From the NCBI GenBank assembly GCA_016169945.1, contig JADLSH010000155.1, positions 1,929,501 to 1,993,500 of the forward strand: 64,000 bases of DNA, read 5' to 3'. The stretch is from Trachythela sp. YZ-2020 (Eukaryota > Cnidaria > Anthozoa > Malacalcyonacea > Clavulariidae). Positions 34,065 through 42,780 of this stretch are shown piece by piece. Both the position numbers and the translations under genes were made by a program. Each line of letters starts with the position of its first letter. Position 1 is the stretch's first letter. A model generated the notes under the pieces. That model was not told the origin of the DNA. It searched no databases and worked only from the letters and a program-made list of their open reading frames with translations.

Positions 34065-34451
34065 CCGTGTATGAATGAGCATTGAAGTTTAAACGATAAC
34101 CATCGCTCTCGTTTGCCACAGTAACTGCTTTATACTCTGCATATCCGGTCTCGTTTTCAAAGGTTTCGAGATCAACTCTGAGTACATTGTGTCCACTTGA
34201 AGACAGACGATGAATTTTCTCTAGATCCAACCAGTATTCGCCGCTGAAATTTCCAAATCCCACTTTATAATCTGTCCAGTTTCTGTAGAAGTCAACCGAA
34301 CCATCTACCCGTCGCTGGAAAATAGTCCAGCCTCTCCCTGGAGTGGATTCCATATCACACCTGACTTGGAAGGCTCCCAGACCGTCCGGGTCGATTGTAT
34401 AAACTCCAGAGGTTGTTTTGCCTGATTTGTACAAAGCATCGCAGCTTTTCG
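34065..34451 (-). CDS. FReD N-terminal exon, unit 2
   Basis: This 387-bp exon has acceptor TTTTATCTAG and donor GGTAAG, both phase 1. It encodes KSCDALYKSGKTTSGVYTI, DPDGLGAFQVRCDM, GRGWTIFQRRVDGSVDFYR, GEYWLDLEKIHRLSSSG and YRLNFNAHSYTG, the standard first half of a fibrinogen-related domain with its first cysteine pair. NWT, NFS and NES are possible N-glycosylation sites, which fits a secreted protein. It is read with the threonine-rich exon upstream (36329-36632) and the terminal exon at 33015-33280, and all three phases agree. Confidence 0.92.
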
Positions 34452-34689
34452 CTAGATAAAAAGTAGATAAATAAATCTTGACAAACTTCAACCTTGCCTC
34501 AACCTAACTTTGGCCTGATCTCAACTTAAACCCCAACTCTACTTCAACCTAACCTGAACATAACCTCACCCTAACTTCGGACTCAGCTTAACCTCAACCA
34601 CTAACAAAACCCTGGTCAAAATACAGAAAGGTCGTATAAACGAAAAATTTCTTCGAAGCAAAAATATGCGACGGCTTAAATAGGCCGGG

Positions 34690-35020
34690 GGTTCAGAGCT
34701 CGTCCAGGGAAGCTTGGGTGGCAGATAAGGTTAGCGCCTTGCCCCTTACCTCTGTGTTAAGCCGGCTATACAGCAGGTCGAGGGCACGGATTTAGTCAGG
34801 TTGGGTAACGTCAGTGTCCTTGATAAACTCATGTAAGTTGAGATTGGTTGGTTCTCTCCTGTTCTTCGAGGGTTTTTCTCCGGGTACTCTGGTTTTTCTC
34901 CCTCGCTAAAAACTAACCCTTACGCACTAACAACCTCGGAACTTTTGTCAATTGGATTGCAAATCCTGTTAAGGGTTCCGTCCACCTCAGAGTGGTATAA
35001 ACAATAAACTAAAGTAAGCC
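34690..35020 (+). mobile_element. tRNA-like SINE, long copy, unit 2
   Basis: Orthologous to 19450-19790: TGGGTGGCAGATAAGGTTAG near the head, CAGGTCGAGGGCACGG, then GGTTTTTCTCCGGGTACTC and the CCTGTTAAGGGTTCCG tail region. Confidence 0.65.
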
Positions 35021-35429
35021 GCGGCTTATTAATGTTGCGAATTCATTGTATAAACGGTTTTGCGCCAAAATTTTATATCACAAAATGGTGTTCAACACCG
35101 AATGCAGACTTAACGAAAAATTAAAAGTAAGAAAACTAGAAAAACGGAAAACATATATATATATATATTTTGTGCTGTCTATACGAGTGTTCGCAACATA
35201 TCAATATTTTTAACAATACCATATCAAAGCTCCGTTGGCGACCTAAACAAGCCATTTCTTGGCCGCGGTTTATTTTCGCTCGAATAAACGGCTTTTATAA
35301 AGCTTATGCTACACAATTCAAGACTTTGGATATCGATAACTCACATCTATATGCGCCTTCAAACAAGATAATTAAACTTTAGAATTATATTGCTTAAATA
35401 TGTTTGTTATATTTTATATTTGCACCGCA

Positions 35430-35995
35430 GAGAGGGATCTGTATTAGGAAGTTGTCCGTATTAGAGATGTTCCAACTAGAAAGGTGTTCCGTATTAAAGA
35501 GGTGTCCTTATTAGAGAGGTATCCGTATTAGAGAGGTGTCCGTGTTAGAGATGTGTCCGTATTAGAGAGGCGTTCATATCAGAGGTGTTCGGATAAAAGA
35601 GCTGTCCGTATTAAAGAGACGTCCGTATTAGAGAGGTGTTCGTGTTCATATCAGAGAGGTGTTCGGATAGAAGAGCTGTCCGTATTAAAGAGATGTCCGT
35701 ACTAGACAGGTCTTCGTATTAGAGAGGTGTTCGTATTCGAGAGGTGTCCGTATGAGAGAGGTGTTCGTATTAGAGAGGTGTCCTTATTAGAGAGTTGGCC
35801 GTATTAGAGAGGTGCTCGTATTAGGGAGGTGTTGGTATTAGAGAGGTGTTCGTATTAGAGAGGTGTTCATCTTAGAGAGTTGTTCGTATTGGAGAGGTGC
35901 CCGTATCGGAGAGGTGACCGTATTAGGGAGGTGCCAGTATTAGAGAAGTGTTCGTATTAAATAGGTGCCCGTATTAGAGAGGTGTTCGTATAATT
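35430..35995. repeat. GTCCGTATTAGAGAGGT minisatellite, unit 2 (long allele)
   Basis: More than thirty units of 16-17 bp in the FReD gene intron, including an internal block duplication around GTTCGGATAAAAGAGCTGTC. Unit 1 has about 250 bp of the same array. Confidence 0.9.
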
Positions 35996-36328
35996 TGACC
36001 ATTAAATTTGGGAGTGATCATTTCATTCCTCAGCTTTAGCAGTCGTTCCCAATCCCTTCGACAATTTCGGCTCGGCTTATACAATAGTACCTTTCAAATC
36101 ATCATAATGGTCGACATTCTAAAATTTTGAACTTTACTATTACTTCTCGATATAACAGAATATCGGAAGGTTTTTGCAGAAGGAGATTTCGCATGCAAGG
36201 GCGCTGGTTTAGTTCATGCTGGAGGGCCTATAGTTGCAAGTGTTCCTGGTTTGGTCTAAAAAATGAATAGTTTTGGTTCGAACATTCCATCTACAGAAAC
36301 CTTTTAATATCAAATCAAATCATCATAC

Positions 36329-36632
36329 CATGTGTAGGAACCAGCGCTGTTGTCATGGTGATGGCCAGTGCGGTTGTTGTGATTGGAAATAGCACCGTTG
36401 TGGTTTCGTCTGCCTTGTTTGTCGTGGTATCGCCTGGCTGTTCTGTTGTTGTTGGATCTTGCTCATTCGTTGTTGCATATATCGCGGTTGTAGTTGGAAC
36501 TAGTGTGGTTGTTGTTCTTATACTCAATGCGGTCGTTGTTTCATCTGGCTTCTTCGTCGTAGCTCGCTTAGGTGATGTTGTTGTGACTCGCTTGGTTGGT
36601 TTGGGTTCTACTGGCTTGCCTGCTTGGCTTCT
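36329..36632 (-). CDS. Threonine-rich linker exon, unit 2
   Basis: 304 bp, phase 0 to phase 1, splice sites TTGCAG and ATGGTATGA as in unit 1. About 101 residues rich in TTT with interspersed Lys, Pro and Glu, starting RSQAGKPVEPKP. It should form a rigid, O-glycosylated stalk ahead of the FReD. No PAN exon remains between here and the end of unit 2, so the 5' partner of this exon is unknown. Either the gene starts here with another exon outside the unit, or the copy is 5'-truncated. Confidence 0.8.
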
Positions 36633-36783
36633 CTGCAATTACAAAACATATATAAGGTTCGTTTCTTTAAAAGTAAATCGCCTTAACTCGCCGCTTAATT
36701 TAACTTGCTTTAAATTGCGACTAAATCGGCCCAGTCTCTCTTAAGTCGCATATATCGGCAGAAGGCGAAAGGGAGTATTTTAA

Positions 36784-37426
36784 GGGAGCGGTCATTAAGT
36801 ATGTGTCATGGGGGGCCGGAGGCTATTTTATAAAATTTGAAAAATGGTTTTGCCCCTCCCATGTATTCGAGAAATTATTTGGGACCCCTCAATTATTAAA
36901 AAAATATTTTCATAGCCCTCCTTGAATTTTTAATATCAAGAGGGTGTAAATAGACAATAGGTACATATTATACTATTCCATTATATAGTTGCACACTGCT
37001 ACCTTCTTCTATGCTAATTTTTTGAAATTATTAATAAATATAGTATTAATATTTAATAAAGAAAACTGTAAGATATTTAAAATTGGTTCAAATGGTTTAT
37101 TTAACTCATTAATTGGCAGTACCCTACCATCGTCTGACAGTAAAATAATAAAGTAGGGCGCATTTGGGCACATTGGGTTAACAAGGGACACTGGCGCTGA
37201 CGATCGAGTACTAAAATCGTCTGTCGTTGGACAAAGTAAAACACTAAATTAGGGTGCATCTGGGCGCATTGCACGCTAATGGGTTAATACTGGCTGTAGT
37301 TATATAATTTGTACACAGAAATTTGACATTTTATTCACTTGAGGATTAAATCTATTTTCAGTAATATTATAAAAATAGGAACTGCCAAGTCAAGAGAGAG
37401 TGGAGTACTATTAAAGATTCATTCAT
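36784..37426. other. Unit 2 tail: repeat-derived replacement of the PAN region
   Basis: Similarity to unit 1 stops at TATTTTAAG (36783), and AGGGAGCGGTCATTAAG begins, which resembles the end of the CGTTCATTATTTAAG element family. Then 37100-37270 hold two copies of the GTCTGGC/GTCTGTC dispersed motif with a closing GCTAATGGGTTAA. About 2.5 kb of the unit 1 tail, with the PAN exon, is missing. Confidence 0.6.
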
Positions 37427-37663
37427 AAAAATTTGGTCAAGGAATGCAAGTCTAACATTTACAATGCGAACAAAGTGTATAAAACATTTTGATGTTTGTA
37501 ATCGTTATTGTAATATGGATTGCTAAATCACAATGAGAACGTAATCTTTTGTATAATCGAAATTTGCCTAACAAAGCAACGAGCCTATTCATGCATAAAT
37601 TATACATGCACTAATTACGCATTCAGTACTGTTCCGTCGGAGAAAGCAAGACAAAATTTTGCA
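37427..37663. repeat. Duplication-end block, unit 2 copy
   Basis: Nearly identical to 24246-24488. Beyond TTTTGCAA at 37663 the sequence becomes unique, which marks the right end of the duplicated array. Confidence 0.9.
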
Positions 37664-37790
37664 AGGATAACTAAAAAAATATCAAACATTTTGATACGGA
37701 ATTTTGTACAACTAACGGACATAGGCCAAGGACAGTTTGAAAGAGAATTATGCAATCTATGCACGAAATGGCTGGAAAACTTGGAAAAAG

Positions 37791-37925
37791 AGATTTATCG
37801 CGCATATCTCGATTTTTAAATTCAGGACACCTTACGTCGTATAGACAAGGATAGTCCGGCCAAATATCAGCTATATTGTCTTCCAACATTGCTTCAGCCA
37901 CCAAATCACTACTCGCCGCCGCCAT
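37791..37925 (-). pseudogene. MADF-like first exon remnant
   Basis: From an ATGGCGGCGGCG start the minus-strand frame reads MAAASSDLVAEAMLED, then IADIWPDYPCLYDV and PEFKNRDMRDK. The string WxxYPCLYDVxxPEFKNRDxRDK matches the beginning of MADF (Myb/SANT-like) domains. The matching part ends after about 45 codons and no clear donor follows, so this is a relic or an isolated exon. MADF genes often accompany PIF/Harbinger transposons in animals. A Mutator-like element starts 30 bp upstream of the ATG, with its target duplication beginning 21 bp upstream. The open frame beyond 37791 has no homology I recognise. Confidence 0.45.
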
Positions 37926-38398
37926 TTCATTTGTCGCGATCAGCACTTCAACGCGAGTCTATGTAATAGTCGAGGGTCGAGAGGTCGAGGGTCAAAGTCG
38001 AGGGTCGAGGGTAAAAAGTCGAGGGTAAGTCGAGTGTAAGTCGAGGGTAAGTCGAGGGTCCCGAAAATCCCGCTTTTCACATTTTAAACGTATTTTAAAT
38101 ATTTTGCCACATTTTATTATGACTATAACGGTACGCCGGAATTAAGTTTTGCGTCTAAAACAACTGTCGCTCCCACGCCGTACCTATAATCGTATTAGGT
38201 TCGGCGCATGAGAAGTTCGGAGTCTGTATGGGTGTATATAAAAAAAGAAGACATTTAGAAATTATCCTATTATGATCATTTGAATGCCTAAGCACTATGC
38301 TAACGTACGAATGCCGGACACAACGGCGGAGTACATTCGTTTCGACATTTTAAAGAAATTGATGTAATGACTAATGTCCTTCATACTGTCGGAGTGAA

Positions 38399-39917
38399 CA
38401 GGGGCGGATCTAGGGTAAGTCCAATCAGTCGCGTGACTGACGTATTTTTTGCAAATAAATAATTAATTTATTATTTCGAAATTTGAATAATTAATTATAA
38501 TATGAAATTCATATCATAGTCCAGTTTACGTCTTTACGAGCTCAGTTTTGAATAAATATATGCTTTATCTAGAGCAGCGGTAAAACGCAAGAAACTCGCA
38601 GAATCGGGTGGTCATTATGCTCATTTGATTGGTCGAGAGGTCATTTGGACTTATCTGGACTGATCTGTGGGGTGGTCGGACTGATTTGCACCTTAAGGGA
38701 GTCTTTATCAGTCCATTTCTTTCATGTTGAAAATATTGACAATTCCTATAGGTTCATTTTTTTGGACTGATTCGGACTGATTCGCGGCTGGGGGCATCAG
38801 TCCTGAAAATTGCGAAATTCATGCAAAGCTGCCAAAGCAGTCTTTCTACTTGTAATCTCGTATATTATAAACTATACCAAGGTTTTTCATAGTAGGAAAA
38901 TTGTTTTACGATGTCGAGTATTGATATGTACGCGGACGTTCGAAATGCGATTGCACGATACGATTTAACGGCCTTAAATAAACTTCGACTGTCTTTGAAT
39001 GAGGTTGTCGTCGGGCAGCGAAGCCATCAAGCGAGCAGCGTTTATCTTTGCTATTCAGCAACGAGAAGGCACTCATTAGAGACTTCTCTGCTGAAATCTA
39101 CGTGCCTCACAAAGATCGTGGTGGTAATTTGGGTGGCAAAGCCAAAGATAAAGCGTGCACTGCTATAACGTATGATTATGAAAATATCCAAAATAAATAG
39201 AAATTAATATGCTGCAATATATTTTGTATGATAAATGATGCGAAGTTGAAATATAACACGCTACACGCTTTAATACATTTTTATCGAACAACTTGCATTG
39301 CTCTTTCGGACCTTCCCGCTTTCCTAATTCCTACTGTATTTATAATTTATAATAAAGGATCAGAGTAACGCAATTGGAGTGTTAAAACGATGTTATTTTG
39401 CTAATTTGCATTGTATGAAAGATTTGCGATGAATATCATTTGCGATGAAAGTCTATTTATAGTATAAATTGTAATTGTAATTGGATAATGCATTTTACAA
39501 AGTATAATTGAAATATAACTCTTTATTTTGCTTGAGAATTTTGTTTCACATGCAGCGATTTATCTTGTGAAGGATTTTATGTGCTTAAATTTTAAGTATA
39601 AGCCAAATTCATTTTAATTCAAAGCCTATTGAAACTACATGATGTGTACAATTCAATTGACTTTTCCAAGTCATTTAATTCCGAAGATAAATGTCTGGGA
39701 GAAGGTATGTTTGTGAGATCATAAAAAATCGTGTCTTTGATGTACTTCATTATCTTGGGAATTCTGCAAAATCTCACCCCCAAAACGCTTGAAATCGCAT
39801 TTCAGGGAGTCTAGATTTCAAAATTTTCCGGCGGGGGGGCATGCCCCCGTACCCCCCTAGCATGTCTCACGCCTTCGGCGTTTGACTTATGTTTCCAAAA
39901 TCCTAGATCCGCCCCTG
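38399..39917. mobile_element. hAT element nested in the Mutator-like element, 8-bp TSD
   Basis: CAGGGGCGGATCTAGG at the left and CCTAGATCCGCCCCTG at the right are inverted, flanked by GGAGTGAA at 38391-38398 and 39918-39925. The right end region carries the GC hairpin GGGGGGCATGCCCCC also typical of the hAT at 20345-20761. The 1.5-kb interior has one ORF (38911-39168) and no recognisable transposase. Confidence 0.93.
38911..39168 (+). CDS. Hypothetical 85-aa ORF inside the hAT
   Basis: The frame starts MSSIDMYADVRNAIARYDL and continues TALNKLRLSLNEVVVGQRS before a serine- and leucine-rich tail. I recognise no domain. Its position inside a 1.5-kb hAT parallels the ORF at 45460-45777 (MSRSICEAAQAMFENND) in a hAT with the same termini. 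Both have a short Met-Ser start and a helical first 50 residues, so they may be remnants of a first exon carried by this family. Translation is unproven. Confidence 0.3.
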   Translation: MSSIDMYADVRNAIARYDLTALNKLRLSLNEVVVGQRSHQASSVYLCYSATRRHSLETSLLKSTCLTKIVVVIWVAKPKIKRALL

Positions 39918-40263
39918 GGAGTGAACCCTTATTCAGAAACTTCTGAAAGAGCAAAGCCCAAGATCGCGAAGTGTTTGGTGTAAAGTATTAGCTGGCACCT
40001 GGCGGAAGTGTCATGTTATTGTATTACAGACTCCGAACTTCTCATGCGCCGAACCTAATACGATTTAGACGATTTAGACGCAAACTTAATTCCGGCGTAC
40101 CGTTATAGTCATAATAAAACGTGGCAAAATATTTAAAATACGTTTAAAATGTGAAAAGCGGGATTTTCGGGACCCTCGACTTACCCTCGACTTTTTACCC
40201 TCGACCCTCGACTTTGACCCTCGACCTCTCGACCCTCGACTATTACATAGACTCCTTCAACGC

Positions 40264-40667
40264 ATGCGTATTCGTATGACATTGTAAGGCGATAGCTTGC
40301 ACACGCGCACACTTGGAGGAAATGTTCACTCGTGCACAAAATTGTTCAACATGTTGAATATCAGGTGCCGATGGCACGCGTGAACAATAGCGCTCAAAAC
40401 GCCACCGCACACTGGGGGAACTTGCTTACGCCAACAGTCACGAGTGAAACTTTGCTAAGCTGATAGCTCTGCAGGGTGAGTCAGAAAAAACGGACACTTT
40501 GCATATATTCAAATTAGCCGCGAACGTATAGCTGGAATATGTCAATGCCCATGTGACAACAGGACGTGGTTTATTAATGCAAAAGTGTTTATTAGTCGCT
40601 GGGGCACCTGTGCCCACAGCGACTCTATGTTTCGGCACGCATTTTTGTCGGATGTTCGTTAGCCACA
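40264..40667. other. Flanking DNA between the two hAT-bearing elements
   Basis: About 400 bp from the Mutator TSD to the next hAT TSD. The 76-residue minus ORF at 40438-40668 has no recognised domain. Nothing else supported. Confidence 0.4.
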
Positions 40668-41814
40668 AAATGACTCAGGGGCGGATCTAGGGATGATCAG
40701 AGCGATCACGCGACTAACGTAAAATTTACAATTGCGCAATTAATTAATTCAACCAACAATCCAGTTATCATATTTCATGCAGTGGCTTATATTCAAAGTT
40801 CGTAGCACTGAGCTAAATATATCTGGAGGACGTGCTGCTAATGTATGCCAGGCAGAAAAGTGAAGCCAAAAACATGGCGGATTTTGACGTCAATTGACGT
40901 CATTACCATGACGACTGGTCCCAAATGCTAATGGTAATTACCACTGACCAGGCTCAATTCTGAGCCCGCTACAATATTCACACCCCCCTGGTTTTTGAAA
41001 AAATATAAATTTAACCAGCTTTTGCCGTGAAATCTCAATGTTTTGAAGTTTTCGATATATTTTTTCGACCTTTAACAATTTATTTGAAGACGTACAAGTC
41101 GTACACGATATTCTCGTCCATGAAAGACAACAAACAAAGATTAAAACCTCGAGAAATGTGGGAAAAGACGTTTGAACTTTGAAGCGATGCTGCAGTACTT
41201 AGCCAGTATAGCTGACAGGTATATTTTATTAATTTCACCGTTCACATGTACCTCGACATAACTATGGCTATTTCGTGAAAAAATGGGAAGACTAATGATA
41301 AAATACACTTTATTTGTTATAATTGTTTATAAGCAAACCGTCCCCTTGTACAGCATGAGTATTAAAAATGTCCTAGATTTTAGCCATGAGTATTTGTAGA
41401 ACTAGTCCAAGTGTCCAACCACAATATGACAATACTATAAGCTTTGTTTTTTACTCGATGTTCCCCACAAAGCAAAGGGGTATTTTGTATAAAAATGTTA
41501 GAATTTCATATTTTCAATAGTTTGTCAATTTGGGCTTAGAAATATTTTTATGTCAGCTGTATATAATGCTTAATTAATGTGCCCTTAGGTTGGGGTGCCC
41601 CAATCTTTAAGATTCTTAGGTTGGGTATATTCTTCATTTACCACAACTGTGGTGATTGTATTTCCTACATTTTCTGATATGACTTTCTATCATGAACTAG
41701 TGAAGAGTATCAGGGATAATTGCCCACAAGTGCATGCACCCACAGTTCTAGTGTATCAACAATCTTTTGTTCTCTTGCCAGGATATAATAACATGCTTTA
41801 CCCCTTTAACAACT

Positions 41815-42780
41815 GATTGTACCCTACCATGGAAGAGTAAAATCGTCTGGCATTTGACAGAGTAAAATACTCCCAGACACTGGCAAATTGTTTTGTAACT
41901 CACTAACAGTGTTTTCAGTAATTATTGTCATAGCAGGCTGAATTTCAAAAATAGTGTCTGTGCTCAAAATTTCCAGATGAAAGACAGATATAGATTTTGC
42001 AAATAAATAAAGAAATAGGTGGCTTTGAAAGGCCTAATAGCATAGACAGATTTTCATATTTATTACTAGGGGGGTGCCAGAAGTTTTAGGGGGGTGAACT
42101 GGTGAGGTAACACAAGGCGTCGCCATACGTTGTGCTCAGCCCCCAGTGAGGTCCAAGGGTGGAGCCGGTAATAGGCAGTGGTAAACCACCTGTAACCGTC
42201 TCTTATTGAAAACACTGCACTAACTGGCAGTACCCTAGTACATATACAAAGGAAACATAAAGCCAGATTTCCATTAAATTACAACCACAAAATTTGGACC
42301 AGTTGCAATCGCAAACAGTCTATTTTTACAATTTTGCAACAAAGCAATTGTTACAATTACTATTTGAGCCATTATCTGGCAGTACCCAACCACTGAAGAG
42401 TAAAATTAGGCTTTCTCATACCACCATTTTTGGGGTACTGCCTTTTCCAGATCAGATAATGTAAGCACTGAAAATGTGATTTTCCATACAACAGTGTAGT
42501 TGTAAGTATAAGCATTGTGGTGTTAAGTATAAGCACAGTACCCCAAAAATGGCAGATTTGGGCATTTGTGAGAAAGGCTAATTGTCTGGCATTGGATAGT
42601 TAAATACTAAAGTAGGGGTCTTTGCCAAATAATAAGTTAACAAGAGACACTGGCAGATAGTTTTCTTAACCCATTAACTGGTAGTACCTTACCACAGACT
42701 AGTAAATATGTCTGTCGTTAGACAAAGGAAAATACTAAAGTAACGCATCTAGGCGCTTTGCCAGCTAATGGGTTAATGGA
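41815..42780. repeat. Cluster of CATTAACTGGCAGTACC / GTCTGGC repeats inside the nested hAT
   Basis: At least five partial copies of a unit built from CTGGCAGTACCCTACC, GTAAAATCGTCTGGCATTTG and GTAAAATACTAAAGTA, some ending in GCCAGCTAATGGGTTAA. Related copies stand at 16535-16765 and 37100-37270. CCATTAACTGG and CCAGCTAATGG at the ends of complete units are inverted. Confidence 0.65.
42407..42581. mobile_element. Small MITE inside a dispersed repeat
   Basis: TAGGCTTTCTCATACCACC at the left and, complemented, TAGCCTTTCTCACAAATGCC at the right, with CCATTTTTGGGGTACTG also inverted. It interrupts the sequence GTAAAATT/GTCTGGC seen uninterrupted nearby at 41838, and AATT appears on both sides. 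Confidence 0.7.

Larger units (their letters stand above)
24489..37663. repeat. Tandem segmental duplication, unit 2 (13.2 kb)
   Basis: Head-to-tail second copy of 7768-24488. It lacks the unit 1 insertions (empty site at 26178-26185) and the about 920-bp segment, and it has lost most of the unit tail with the PAN exon. It has a longer GTCCGTATTAGAGAG array. A (CA)n(TA)n microsatellite at about 24588-24632 is expanded relative to unit 1. Confidence 0.9.
37955..40254. mobile_element. Mutator-like element with GTCGAGGGT-repeat arms, 9-bp TSD
   Basis: Inverted ends GAGTCTATGTAATAGTCGAG are flanked by CTTCAACGC at 37946-37954 and 40255-40263. Each arm begins with a GTCGAGGGT/GTCGAGGGTAA tandem repeat and continues through CGCTTTTCACATTTTAAACG, GTACGCCGGAATTAAG and GGTTCGGCGCATGAGAAG, about 225-275 bp in all. 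A 9-bp duplication with long inverted arms fits Mutator-like elements. Without the hAT at 38399-39917 the element would be only about 770 bp and would have no room for a transposase, so it is non-autonomous. Confidence 0.85.

Noticed and set aside
35430..35995. Regularly spaced repeats considered as a CRISPR array
   Set aside because: The units are contiguous 16-17 bp minisatellite copies without unique spacers, in an animal intron.
37955..38065. GTCGAGGGT repeats considered as a CRISPR or telomere-like array
   Set aside because: They are the arm of a TIR element and are found inverted at 40160-40254. No spacers and no telomeric unit.
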